DNA from: Brooklawnia sp963780175
Lineage (GTDB): Bacteria > Actinomycetota > Actinomycetes > Propionibacteriales > Propionibacteriaceae
NCBI GenBank assembly: GCA_963780175.1
Contig: CAWAAT010000001.1
Coordinates: 372,001 to 436,000, forward strand
Direction: 5' to 3'
Length of the DNA stretch: 64,000 nt
Below are positions 21,522-30,108 of the stretch, in pieces. Numbering within the stretch: position 1 is the stretch's first letter; each line of letters begins with the position of its first letter. The translations under genes and the position numbers were made by a program. A model generated the notes under the pieces. The model did not search any database. It was not told the DNA's origin and worked only from the letters and a program-made list of their open reading frames with translations.

Positions 21522-22213
21522 CAGGCGAGTGCCTCCTCGGTCAGGTAGGGATTCATGACCAGCTCTCGAGCCATCGTCGTGGCCGGACCATGCCCGGGAA
21601 GAATAGCGGTCCGTTCATCGATCATTGCCCTCAGCCTGCGCAGGGAACTGCGCATCTGCACCATGCTGCCCCCGGGCAGGTCGACTCGTCCGATGCTGCC
21701 TGCGAACAACACGTCGCCGCTGAACAACACCGCCCCGTCGTCGTCGTGGCTGCGCAGGACGACACATCCCGGGGAGTGACCCGGAGCATGCACGACCTCC
21801 AACTCGATGCCCGCGACCACCAGGGCAACGCCCTCGGCCAACTCCCTGCGGTCATCCGGTGCCGGGAGCCTGGTCGTGCCCAGCAGTTGGGCGATCAGCA
21901 TCTCGCTGCCCGGCCCGAGCCCCAGGGCAGGCTCGGTCAGCATCGCCGTGTCGGCAGGATGCAGATACACCGGGACGCCACGCTCGTTGGCGATCCTGGC
22001 CGCGTCCCCCACATGGTCGATGTGACCATGGGTGCACACCACCGCCGCCAGGTCGAAGTGATGTCGAGCCAGTGAGTCGTTGACAGCCTCGACTGCGTTG
22101 ACCCCCGGATCGATGACGATCGCCGGCTGACGCGTCCTCGCATCAGGAGCGTTGGCAGATATCACAAAACAGTTGGCCTGCCACGGACCAATCACGAGAG
22201 GCTCGATGAACAC
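21521..22213 (-). CDS. MBL-fold metallohydrolase (glyoxalase II-like)
   Basis: Metallo-beta-lactamase-fold hydrolase of the small glyoxalase II-like group; substrate unknown. Metal ligands are visible as THGHIDHVGD (HxHxDH), HAPGHSPG, FSGDVLF with the bridging Asp, and LPGHGPAT. It is 230 residues from GTG 22211-22213. That start is supported by TAGGCT ending 7 nt upstream, which suggests a leaderless message; a longer frame to 22339 would overlap the divergent DUF349 gene. It is coupled to hisS downstream, a linkage common in actinobacteria, where the function remains unassigned. Confidence 0.88.
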   Translation of the reverse strand: MFIEPLVIGPWQANCFVISANAPDARTRQPAIVIDPGVNAVEAVNDSLARHHFDLAAVVCTHGHIDHVGDAARIANERGVPVYLHPADTAMLTEPALGLGPGSEMLIAQLLGTTRLPAPDDRRELAEGVALVVAGIELEVVHAPGHSPGCVVLRSHDDDGAVLFSGDVLFAGSIGRVDLPGGSMVQMRSSLRRLRAMIDERTAILPGHGPATTMARELVMNPYLTEEALA

Positions 22214-22220
22214 AAATTGA

Positions 22221-22226
22221 AGCCTA
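22221..22226 (-). promoter_or_regulatory. -10 box for leaderless MBL-hisS message
   Basis: TAGGCT, a common actinobacterial -10, ends 7 nt before the GTG at 22213 on the minus strand with no ribosome site between. It also separates this unit from the divergent gene at 22244. Confidence 0.45.
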
Positions 22227-22243
22227 TCGGGCAAGATGGACCC

Positions 22244-23488
22244 ATGAGTGAAAGTGCAGGGCCGGCTGGTTTCGGACGCGTCGAGGACGATGGCACGGTT
22301 TACGTTGTCACCTCGCAAGGCGAACGCCGAGTCGGTCAAGTCCCCGACGCCGAGCCGTCTGAGGCCCTGGCCTTCTTCGTCAGACGCTTTGAGTCACTTC
22401 AGACCGAGGTACGGCTGCTCTCGCAGCGACTCGAATCAGGCTCACTCTCGCCCGAAGAGGCGCGCAGGTCGATCAATCACCTGAAGTCCTCGGTGAGCGA
22501 GGCCAACGCCGTCGGTGATCTGGAAGGCCTGATCAGCGTCCTGGACGGGTTGTCGCCCCACTTGGCGGCGGCTCAAGAGGCACGCAAGGCAGAACGGCTC
22601 CAGCAGAACGAGGTGACCCGCGCTGCCAAGGAGACCATGGTGGCCGAGGCCGAGAAGTTGGCCGCCGGCAACGACTGGCGTGGTGGCGTGAACCGGTTCC
22701 GCGTCCTGCTGGACGAGTGGAAAGCGCTACCTCGGATCGACCGAGCCACCGATGACGAACTGTGGCACCGGTTCAGCAGCGCCAGGACCACCTACACGCG
22801 CCGTCGAAAGGCGCGCTTCGCCGGTGAGAACGAGCGCCGTGACGCCGCCCGGACCACCAAGCAGAAGCTCATCGAGCGCGCTCGCGAGATCGCCGGCTCG
22901 ACGGACTGGTCGGAAACCGCCCTGGAATTCCGCGACCTGATGAACCAGTGGCGGGAGGCCGGTGGCGCGAGTCGTGATGTGGACGACGCGCTGTGGGCCG
23001 AGTTCCGCGGATTGCAGGACCACTTCTTCAACGCCCGCTCCTCAGCCTTCGACGCCGAGGACAACGAGTACCGCGAGAACCTGGCCGCCAAACAGCAACT
23101 GCTGGACGAGGCCGAGGCGACGGTCGTGCCGATCAAGGACATCAAGGCGTCCAAGCAGGCCTTCCGGGACTTCCTGGCCAAGTACAACCAGTTCGGCAAG
23201 GTTCCCCGCGACGCCATCCGCCCCCTGGAGGGTAGGGTTCACGCGCTGGAGCAGGCCATTCGCACCGCCGAGGAGTTGGAGTGGCGCCGTACCGATCCCG
23301 AGGCCCGCAAGCGTGCCTCCGACACGGTAGAGATGTTCACCTCGCAGATCGAGAAGCTGGCCCAGCAGGCCGATGCGGCCGAAGCGCGTGGCGATCGCAA
23401 GAAGGCCCAGAAGACCCGGGACTCCATCGCCACCTACTCCGAGTGGCTGGATCAGGCCAGAAGGGCCCTGGAGGAGTTCTCCGCCTGA
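22244..23488 (+). CDS. DUF349 repeat protein
   Basis: Predicted soluble, highly helical protein of 414 residues with no enzyme motif. Three DUF349-type repeats can be traced, near residues 140-205 (DWRGGVNRFRVLLDEWKALP), 215-285 (DWSETALEFRDLMNQWREAG) and 290-355 (KDIKASKQAFRDFLAKYNQF), preceded by a small N-terminal region and coiled coil (about 45-125), and followed by a charged C-terminal coiled coil. The ATG at 22244-22246 is preceded by AAGATGGA; an in-frame TTG at 22217 is less likely. The family is common beside relA and hisS in actinobacteria; its function is not known to me. Confidence 0.88.
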   Translation: MSESAGPAGFGRVEDDGTVYVVTSQGERRVGQVPDAEPSEALAFFVRRFESLQTEVRLLSQRLESGSLSPEEARRSINHLKSSVSEANAVGDLEGLISVLDGLSPHLAAAQEARKAERLQQNEVTRAAKETMVAEAEKLAAGNDWRGGVNRFRVLLDEWKALPRIDRATDDELWHRFSSARTTYTRRRKARFAGENERRDAARTTKQKLIERAREIAGSTDWSETALEFRDLMNQWREAGGASRDVDDALWAEFRGLQDHFFNARSSAFDAEDNEYRENLAAKQQLLDEAEATVVPIKDIKASKQAFRDFLAKYNQFGKVPRDAIRPLEGRVHALEQAIRTAEELEWRRTDPEARKRASDTVEMFTSQIEKLAQQADAAEARGDRKKAQKTRDSIATYSEWLDQARRALEEFSA

Positions 23489-23510
23489 AAGGTGTCGCCT
23501 GAGAGGTGTC
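23483..23510. repeat. Imperfect 14-bp tandem duplication at DUF349 stop
   Basis: GCCTGAAAGGTGTC is followed immediately by GCCTGAGAGGTGTC, one mismatch in 14. The first copy contains the last codon and the TGA stop of the DUF349 gene; the second lies in the 41-bp gap before the convergent relA stop. Confidence 0.8.
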
Positions 23511-23529
23511 TGGGCGCAGTGAGGCGCGC

Positions 23530-25908
23530 TCAGCCGCCCTGGCTCACCCGGAAAACGTCATACACCCCTGAGACCCTGCGCATCTGCGCGATCACGTGGG
23601 CGAGATGTTTGGGGTCGGAACACTCGAACGTGAGCCGCACCTTGGCCAACCGGTCCTTGGTGGTGCTGACCAGCGCCGACGTGATGGACACACCCTGATC
23701 GCTGAGGGCGCGGGTCAGTTCGGACAACAGACCGGTGCGGTCCAGTGCCTCGACCTGAACCGACACGAGATACCCCACGCCGCTGGTGGTGGCCCACTCC
23801 ACGGGCACGATGCGCTCGGGCTGATTCAGCAGGTTCGACGCGTTGGTGCAGTCCATCCGGTGCACCGAGACGCCGTTCTCGCGAGTGATGAACCCCAGGA
23901 TGTCGTCGCCGGGCAGCGGGGTACAGCACTTTGCCAATTTCACCCACAGGTCGGGGTCGCCCTGCACGATGATCCCGACGTCGTCCTTACCTCGTGACCT
24001 CCGGCTGGGTCGGGGGACCGCGTGGTCCTCCAGAACCTCTCTCTGAGTGGCTTCCAGACCGCCCTCGGCCTCGAGGAGCCGTTGGACGACACCCTGAGGC
24101 CCCACGTTGCCCTCGCCCACCGCCCCGTACAGCGCGTTGACGTCGGGGAGACGGAAGCTGTCTGCCACTGCGGTGAGGTGTTCCACGGTGAGCAGACGGT
24201 GCAGCGGGAGACCCGACTTACGCAGCTGCCGCGACAACAGTTCCTTGCCCTGTTCGATGGACTCCTCGCGGCGTTCCCGAGTGAAGTGCTGCCTGATCTT
24301 GGAGCGCGCCCTGGGACTCGCGACGAAGCCCAGCCAGTCGCGACTGGGGCCGGCGTTCTCGGACTTGGAGACGAGGATCTCGCAGATGTCACCGTTTGCC
24401 AGTTTGCTGTCCAACGGCACCAGACGTCCGTTCACCCGGGCGCCGATGCATCGATCTCCCACTTGGCTGTGGATGGCGTAGGCCAGGTCGACAGGAGTGG
24501 CCCCCTGCACCAGGGCGAGCACGTCTCCCTTGGGCGTGAAGACGTACACCTCGGAGGTGTTCAATTCGAATCGAAGGGAGTCCAGGAACTCCCCCGGGTC
24601 TTCCGTCTCACGCTGCCACTGATTGAGCTGGTGAACCCATGACAGTTGGTTGCCCACCTGGCCCGAATCCTCGCCCGCCTTGGCGGTTCCACCCCTGGAG
24701 GCGCCAGCCTTGGCGTGCGGATCCTCCTTGTACTTCCAGTGCGCGGCGACACCGTACTCGGCGCGCTGGTGCATCTCGTGGGTGCGGATCTGGAACTCGA
24801 CCGGCCGGTTGTCGGGCCCCAGGACCGTGGTGTGCAACGACTGATACATGTTGTACTTGGGCAGCGCGATGAAGTCCTTGAATCGCCCCGGCAGGGGGTT
24901 CCACCTGGTGTGCAGGACGCCCAGCGCGCCGTAGCAGTCGCGAGTCGAGTCGACCAGGACGCGCAGTCCGACCAGATCGTAGATCTCGGAGAAGTCCCGG
25001 CCTCGCACGACCATCTTCTGGTAGATGGAGTAGTAGTGCTTCGGACGTCCGTAGACGGTTGCCTTGATCCCTGCATCGGCGAGGTCACGTTTGACCTGCA
25101 CGATCACCTCTCGCAATTGCCGTTCGCGTTGGGGTGCGGCCTCGGCGACCAGTTCGGCGATCTCGTCGTAGACCTTGGGTTGCAGGGTTGCGAAGGAGAG
25201 ATCCTCAAGCTCCCACTTGATGGCGTTCATGCCCAGTCGATGGGCCAGCGGGGCGAAGATCTCCAGAGTGTCCCGGGCGATGCGAGCCTGCTTCTCCGGG
25301 GACAGGAAGCTGAGCGTCCGCAGATTGTGCAGCCTGTCGGCCAGTTTGATCACCAGCACCCGCACGTCACGGGCCGTGGCAACCACGAGCTTGCGGATGG
25401 TCTCGGCCTTGGCCGACTCGCCGTAGGTCAGCTTGTCCAGTTTGGTGACGCCGTCAACCAACTGGGCGACCTCCTCACCGAAATCGGCCTGGAGTTGTTC
25501 GATGGTGTAGCTGGTGTCCTCGACGGTGTCGTGCAGCAGTGCAGCGCACAACGTCGACTCGGTCATGCCGAGCTCAGCGAGGATCGTCGCCACGGCCAGC
25601 GGGTGGGTGATGTAAGGTTCGCCGCTCTTGCGGGTCTGACCGCGATGGTAGTGCTCCGCGGTGTGATAGGCCCGTTCCAGTTGTTCCAGGTTCGCCTTCG
25701 GGTGATTGGCCCTCAGAACCGAGAAGAGCGGGTCCAGGACGGCTGACTGGGGTGGCCGATTGGCGGCACCGAACCAGGCGAGACGCTGCCGCATCCGCAG
25801 TCGAGGCTGCTCCGGACCGCTGGCGACTCTGTCCAGAGTGGCGGAGCGCGGCGCGCCAGGCTTGCCCTCACCCGTGCCGTAAGGTCCGTACACGCTCTCC
25901 TGGGACAA
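23530..25908 (-). CDS. relA: Bifunctional (p)ppGpp synthetase/hydrolase (Rel)
   Basis: Makes and degrades (p)ppGpp in the stringent response. The 792-residue product has, in order: an HD hydrolase domain with intact HDTVED at 126-131, the synthetase domain (YGRPKHYYSIYQKM near 290, then RVLVDSTRDCYGALGVLH), a TGS domain (VYVFTPKGDVLALVQGATPVD near 450), a helical and conserved-Cys region (KLAKCCTPLPGDDI), and a C-terminal ACT domain. Both catalytic halves look active. The start is TTG 25906-25908 with AGGGGA 6 nt upstream; no in-frame ATG or GTG fits. It follows apt, as in most actinobacteria. Confidence 0.97.
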   Translation of the reverse strand: MSQESVYGPYGTGEGKPGAPRSATLDRVASGPEQPRLRMRQRLAWFGAANRPPQSAVLDPLFSVLRANHPKANLEQLERAYHTAEHYHRGQTRKSGEPYITHPLAVATILAELGMTESTLCAALLHDTVEDTSYTIEQLQADFGEEVAQLVDGVTKLDKLTYGESAKAETIRKLVVATARDVRVLVIKLADRLHNLRTLSFLSPEKQARIARDTLEIFAPLAHRLGMNAIKWELEDLSFATLQPKVYDEIAELVAEAAPQRERQLREVIVQVKRDLADAGIKATVYGRPKHYYSIYQKMVVRGRDFSEIYDLVGLRVLVDSTRDCYGALGVLHTRWNPLPGRFKDFIALPKYNMYQSLHTTVLGPDNRPVEFQIRTHEMHQRAEYGVAAHWKYKEDPHAKAGASRGGTAKAGEDSGQVGNQLSWVHQLNQWQRETEDPGEFLDSLRFELNTSEVYVFTPKGDVLALVQGATPVDLAYAIHSQVGDRCIGARVNGRLVPLDSKLANGDICEILVSKSENAGPSRDWLGFVASPRARSKIRQHFTRERREESIEQGKELLSRQLRKSGLPLHRLLTVEHLTAVADSFRLPDVNALYGAVGEGNVGPQGVVQRLLEAEGGLEATQREVLEDHAVPRPSRRSRGKDDVGIIVQGDPDLWVKLAKCCTPLPGDDILGFITRENGVSVHRMDCTNASNLLNQPERIVPVEWATTSGVGYLVSVQVEALDRTGLLSELTRALSDQGVSITSALVSTTKDRLAKVRLTFECSDPKHLAHVIAQMRRVSGVYDVFRVSQGG

Positions 25909-25940
25909 TCGCGTCCCCTCTCGCCAGTTCCGTAACGCCG

Positions 25941-25946
25941 AGTGTA
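25941..25946 (-). promoter_or_regulatory. Possible -10 box for relA
   Basis: TACACT on the minus strand, preceded by GGGAA, lies 32 nt before the TTG start of relA in the 75-bp apt-relA gap. No good -35 is visible, so read-through from apt is the alternative. Confidence 0.3.
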
Positions 25947-25983
25947 TTCCCTCGGCCAGTGCGGGATTGCTTGGTCCGGTTGT

Positions 25984-26523
25984 TCAGGAGGTGGTGAGCA
26001 TGGCGTAGACGTCGTAGACGCCCAAGGAGGTCAGGTTCTGACGCCCACTGAGGCCCGCGAGTTCGATGACAACCTGCACCTGGGCGACCTCAGCATGCAA
26101 CTTCTGCACCAGTCGGATGGAGGCCTGCAGGGTCCCGCCGGTTGCCAGCAGGTCATCGACCACCAGGACCCGCTGGCCAGGGTGGAGGGCGTCGGTGTGG
26201 ATGGCCAGCACCGAGGAGCCGTACTCCAGGTCGAAGTGCTCCTCGATCACCGCGCCAGGCAGCTTGCCGGGTTTGCGGATGGGCACGAAGCCCACGCCGA
26301 GCCGCAACGCGAGGGGGGTGCCGAAGATGAAACCGCGTGACTCGACCCCGCAGACGACGTCGATCCCTGGGGGGGCCTGTTCCGCCAGCACCTCGATGAC
26401 ATCGCGGAAGGCGTCATCATCTCCCAACAAGGGGGTGATGTCCTTGAACTGGATGCCAGGCTTCGGAAAGTCTGGCACATTGCGGATCAGCGCAGCCGCA
26501 CGAGCGACCCGAGGATCTGACAT
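25984..26523 (-). CDS. apt: Adenine phosphoribosyltransferase
   Basis: Purine salvage: adenine plus PRPP to AMP. The 179-residue product starts MSDPRVARAAALIRNVPDFP, with the APT segment FKDITPLL and the PRPP-binding loop VLVVDDLLATGGTLQA near residue 120. The ATG at 26521-26523 has AAGGAAATGAG upstream and overlaps nothing essential; a longer frame to 26658 would overlap secF and is Arg/Pro-rich. It lies directly after secF and before relA, the usual actinobacterial order. Confidence 0.95.
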   Translation of the reverse strand: MSDPRVARAAALIRNVPDFPKPGIQFKDITPLLGDDDAFRDVIEVLAEQAPPGIDVVCGVESRGFIFGTPLALRLGVGFVPIRKPGKLPGAVIEEHFDLEYGSSVLAIHTDALHPGQRVLVVDDLLATGGTLQASIRLVQKLHAEVAQVQVVIELAGLSGRQNLTSLGVYDVYAMLTTS

Positions 26524-26524
26524 C

Positions 26525-27757
26525 TCATTTCCTTCGTGACGAGCGGGGGGCCTTGTGGGGCTGGACGCGTCCCGTCGGCCCCGTGGGCGGCTCCCCCGCC
26601 CTGGGCGCCTCGGCGGCGGATGCACCGGTGGCAACCGCCGGCTCTTCGGCAACGGCAAACGTCCCTGTGGCGGGCATCACCATCAACGGCACATCGGCCG
26701 CGGTGAAATCGCCCGCGTTGGTCACCGCCGTGGTCACCCTGGCGCGCGCCCGCCGCTGGTTCTTCTCCAAGGACCTGCGGTGGCGTGCCATGGCCGGCTC
26801 TCGCTCACGCAGCTGAGCGAGCAGCGGGGTGGCCAGGAAGATCGACGAGTAGGCCCCGGACACCATGCCGATGAGCATCGCCAGGCCGAGATCGGCCAGC
26901 GGGCCCTCCCCTCCCAGCACCGCCAGTGCGGCCACCAGGATCGCGAGGACCGGCAGCACGGCGATGATGGTGGTGTTGATGGACCGCACGAGCACCTGGT
27001 TGATGGCCGCATTCGCCGCGTCACTGTAGGTACGTGACTGGTTCTTGATGTCATGAGTCTGCTCGCGGACCATGTCGAAGACCACGACGGTGTCGTAGAG
27101 CGAGTAGCCCAGGATGGTGAGCACGGCGATCACGGTAGCCGGCGTGACCGTGAAGCCGACCAGCGCGTACAACCCGACGGTCACGACCAGGTCGTGCAGC
27201 AACGCCACCAGCGCGGCCACCGACATCTTCCACTCGCGGAAGTACAGCCAGATGAGCACCCCGACCAGCACCACGAAGACCACCAGCGCGATGAGTGCCT
27301 GTTGGGTGATCTGCTGCCCCCAGGATGGGCCGATCAGGGAATAGGCCACCTGGTCCGACGGAATCCCCGCCTCAGCGGCCAGGGCCCCGCGCACCACGAC
27401 CACCTCTTCGGTGGTCAGGCTGCGGGTCTGGACGCGGACGGTCGAGTCACCGACCGTCCTGACCTGAGCCTCCAGATCGGCCACACCGGCGTTCTGCGCC
27501 GCCCGCGCGTAGTCGTCGATCGTCGTGCTGGTCACCTGGACGGGAGCCTGGAAGACCGAACCGCCCTCGAACTCGATGCCCAGGTTCAGGCCGCGGAAAC
27601 CCACCGCCAACACGGAGATGAGTAGAACGATGGCGCTGAAGATGTACCACCGTGAGCGGTGCTTGATGAAGTCGAAGTGGAAGTCGCCGGTGTACAGCCG
27701 TCGGGTGAACGTCGCCTTGGGCGCCGTGGGACGCGTCGAGGTGCTGGTGTCACTCAT
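26525..27757 (-). CDS. secF: Protein translocase subunit SecF
   Basis: Partner of SecD in the proton-driven SecDF complex that assists export through SecYEG. The 410-residue product has a first membrane helix near residues 30-50 (WYIFSAIVLLISVLAVGF), the family motif GLNLGIEFEGGSVFQ, a periplasmic domain to about 160, then five further helices, including VAALVALLHDLVVTVGLYALVGF and ILGYSLYDTVVVFDMVRE. The C-terminus from about 330 is a long Ala/Pro/Thr and basic tail. The ATG at 27755-27757 has AAGGAGGGG upstream and overlaps the secD stop within ATGAGTGA. Confidence 0.96.
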   Translation of the reverse strand: MSDTSTSTRPTAPKATFTRRLYTGDFHFDFIKHRSRWYIFSAIVLLISVLAVGFRGLNLGIEFEGGSVFQAPVQVTSTTIDDYARAAQNAGVADLEAQVRTVGDSTVRVQTRSLTTEEVVVVRGALAAEAGIPSDQVAYSLIGPSWGQQITQQALIALVVFVVLVGVLIWLYFREWKMSVAALVALLHDLVVTVGLYALVGFTVTPATVIAVLTILGYSLYDTVVVFDMVREQTHDIKNQSRTYSDAANAAINQVLVRSINTTIIAVLPVLAILVAALAVLGGEGPLADLGLAMLIGMVSGAYSSIFLATPLLAQLREREPAMARHRRSLEKNQRRARARVTTAVTNAGDFTAADVPLMVMPATGTFAVAEEPAVATGASAAEAPRAGEPPTGPTGRVQPHKAPRSSRRK

Positions 27758-29477
27758 GGGACCCCTCCTTGGTCGTCGCCTGGCGTGCGCTTCGAGTGCG
27801 TCGTCCTGGGGTGGCCCTTCGACCGAGCAAGGATGCCCGGGAGACGCCGAGGTGGTCGGGGTCCAGGCCCGAACCCTTGTGTCCCTCACCGAAGAACGTG
27901 GTTCGTCCCAGCACAGTCATCAGCGGGTGGGTGAAGAAGATCACCAGCAGGAGGTCGATCGCCGTGGTGACGCCCAGGGTGAAGGCGAATCCCTTGACGC
28001 TGCCGATCGCGAGGACGTACAGCACCATCGCGGCCAGCAGTTGGACCCCGTCCGCCATCAGGATCGTGTTCCGCGCCTTGGCCCAGCCGGACTCGATGGA
28101 GTGACGGAGGCTGTGGCCCTCACGGATCTCGTCTCGAATACGTTCGAAGTAGACGATGAAGGAGTCTGCCGTGACGCCGATGGCGACGATGGCGCCGGCG
28201 ATGCCCGGCAGGTTCAGAGCGAAGCCGACGGCCGAACCGAGCAGGACGACCACCGCGTAGGTCACGACGGCGGCCGCCACCAGCGAACCCACCACGACGA
28301 GCGTCAGGCCGCGGTAGTAGAGCAGGCTGTACACGACCACCAGCAGCAGGCCGACGATGCCGGCGACGATGCCGGCGGTCATCTGGTTGCCGCCCAGGGC
28401 CGGCGAGACGGTGTCGACGGAACTTGTCTCAAGATCGATCGGCAGCGCGCCGAAGCGCAGGGTGGTGGCCAGGGAACGGGCCCCTTGTTCGTTGATGGAC
28501 CCGCCGCTGATCTGGGCCTGTCCACCGGGGATGCGCTCGCTCACGCTCGGGGCAGAAACCACCTCGCGGTCGAGCACGATGGCGAACTGGTTCTGCGGGG
28601 ACTGCTTGAGCGACAGGCCCTCGGTGGCGTCCGCGAACAACTCGGCGCCCTCGGCGTCGAAGCTGAGCGAGACGACCCAGCCCAGTTGGCCCTGCGGTAT
28701 GCCGGCAGTGGCGTTCGTGACGTGCTCACCTCCGAGCAGGACCGGTCCCAACAGGTACTTGGCGCTGCCCTCCTCGTCGCAGGCGAACAACGGCTGGTCG
28801 GACACGTCGGGGAAATCGTCGGCGCACTGGTACTCCAGATACTCCTCGACGTCCTGGGCACTGGGCTGGTAGTTCAGTTTCTGGTCCATATCAGGCTGGA
28901 CCGCAGCGGGTGTGGACGGCCGCGGGGTGCGCGGTGCAGGGGGCTCGGTCGGCAGGCCGGGCACGGGTCGGCGCTGCGCGCTGCTGGCAGGCGCCGGCGT
29001 GGGGTCGGTGGTCGCGGCAGGCTCCGGCGTACCCGTGGTGGGATCGCCATCCGGGCTGGCGTCCGCCGACGGCTCAGCACCTGGTGAGGTGGTCGGGGTG
29101 ACCGCCTGCACGGCGATGACCGGCCGGAAGCTGAGGCGTGCCGTCGTACCGACCAGCGCGACCAACTCGTCGCTGCTGACGTTGGGGACGGCAACTTCGA
29201 TCTGGTCATTTCCCTGGATCGCGACCGAGGCCTCGCCCACACCGAGCGAGTCCACGCGGTTCTGGATGATGGTGCGGGCGGTCTCGAGGTTCTCGCGGGG
29301 CACCGTGGCGCCGTCAACGGAGCGCGCGGTGAGCGTGATGGTGGTGCCACCGCGCAGGTCGAGTCCCAGCCGTGGTGTCCAGGTGCCGGTCAGGGCCATC
29401 AGGGCCAGCAGCATGGCCACGACAACCCCGAAACCGATGAGGGTACGCCCCGGCCGGGACGTGTTGGTTGATGCCAC
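27750..29477 (-). CDS. secD: Protein translocase subunit SecD with Pro/Thr/Ala-rich insert
   Basis: Large periplasmic-domain subunit of SecDF. GTG at 29475-29477 has AGGAGC 8 nt upstream and gives 575 residues; a longer frame would run into yajC. One N-terminal helix (TLIGFGVVVAMLLALMAL) is followed by LGLDLRGGTTITLTA, the first periplasmic subdomain, then a Pro/Thr/Ala-rich stretch at about residues 125-205, then the second subdomain with ISGGSINEQGARSLATTLRFGALPIDL in pieces, and five C-terminal helices starting GGNQMTAGIVAGIVGLLLVV. The insert is low-complexity and likely an unstructured external linker. Co-transcribed yajC-secD-secF. Confidence 0.96.
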   Translation of the reverse strand: MASTNTSRPGRTLIGFGVVVAMLLALMALTGTWTPRLGLDLRGGTTITLTARSVDGATVPRENLETARTIIQNRVDSLGVGEASVAIQGNDQIEVAVPNVSSDELVALVGTTARLSFRPVIAVQAVTPTTSPGAEPSADASPDGDPTTGTPEPAATTDPTPAPASSAQRRPVPGLPTEPPAPRTPRPSTPAAVQPDMDQKLNYQPSAQDVEEYLEYQCADDFPDVSDQPLFACDEEGSAKYLLGPVLLGGEHVTNATAGIPQGQLGWVVSLSFDAEGAELFADATEGLSLKQSPQNQFAIVLDREVVSAPSVSERIPGGQAQISGGSINEQGARSLATTLRFGALPIDLETSSVDTVSPALGGNQMTAGIVAGIVGLLLVVVYSLLYYRGLTLVVVGSLVAAAVVTYAVVVLLGSAVGFALNLPGIAGAIVAIGVTADSFIVYFERIRDEIREGHSLRHSIESGWAKARNTILMADGVQLLAAMVLYVLAIGSVKGFAFTLGVTTAIDLLLVIFFTHPLMTVLGRTTFFGEGHKGSGLDPDHLGVSRASLLGRRATPGRRTRSARQATTKEGSHE

Positions 29478-29493
29478 GAGGGATGTGCTCCTG

Positions 29494-29988
29494 TCAGCGA
29501 CCCTGCGGACGGATGTCGGTGTCGTCGATCCCTGTCGGGTCAAGCTCCTCGGCGTCGTCGGCCAGGGCCTGGTCGGGATTGTCGGTGTTGGGGGCGGTCA
29601 TCAGGTCAAACGGCTGGCTCAGCGCGCTCGGCGTCATCTGCCACTGCTCGTCGGCACCGGAGGTGAGTTCGTCGGCGGTGAAGTCGTCGGTGGGGCTGGT
29701 GATCTCATCATCGTCGTTGTACTCGAACTCCTCCTCATGTGCGGCGACCACCCGCATCACAGACGCCTTGAGCATCGTCACCTCGACACCGGGGGCCAGT
29801 TCCACAACCATCTGAGCATCACCGGTGGCCCGAATCGTGCCGAACATGCCGGTGTTGAGCATCACTCGGGCGCCGGGTTGCAGCGCGCTGATCATCGTCT
29901 TCTGGGCGTCCAGCTTCTTCTTCTGCGGCAGGACCATCAGCACGTACATCAGGCCGATGAACCCGACCATCAGCAGCAGCGTCTCCAT
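29494..29988 (-). CDS. yajC: Preprotein translocase subunit YajC, long acidic tail
   Basis: Small single-span protein associated with SecDF. A membrane helix covers residues 1-20 (LLLMVGFIGLMYVLMVLPQ), followed by the YajC core with KKKLDAQKTMISALQPGARV and GMFGTIRATGD. From about residue 85 the C-terminus becomes an acidic, Asp/Glu/Thr-rich tail of roughly 80 residues, making the protein 164 long against about 110 for E. coli YajC. ATG 29986-29988 with GAGGTGTG upstream. First gene of yajC-secD-secF-apt. Confidence 0.92.
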   Translation of the reverse strand: METLLLMVGFIGLMYVLMVLPQKKKLDAQKTMISALQPGARVMLNTGMFGTIRATGDAQMVVELAPGVEVTMLKASVMRVVAAHEEEFEYNDDDEITSPTDDFTADELTSGADEQWQMTPSALSQPFDLMTAPNTDNPDQALADDAEELDPTGIDDTDIRPQGR

Positions 29989-30065
29989 TGCTCACACCTC
30001 ACTACTCGGCAACCAGGGCTCGCCTGGACGTACTCGCGAACCCGTTGTGGGCGCGCACCGACCCG

Positions 30066-30071
30066 ATACTA
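30066..30071 (-). promoter_or_regulatory. Possible -10 box for yajC-secD-secF
   Basis: TAGTAT on the minus strand lies 77 nt before the yajC ATG in the 120-bp ruvB-yajC gap. A short inverted repeat CCAGG-N5-CCTGG (30016-30030) lies between it and the gene. No convincing -35 was found. Confidence 0.3.
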
Positions 30072-30108
30072 CCGATTCGCAGGGATTCCGCCGCATCTGG
30101 CCCACGGG

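Noticed and set aside
18642..21548. 968-codon + strand frame opposite aspS and hisS
   Set aside because: Same reason: a low-stop antisense frame over two intact synthetase genes, no ribosome site or motif.
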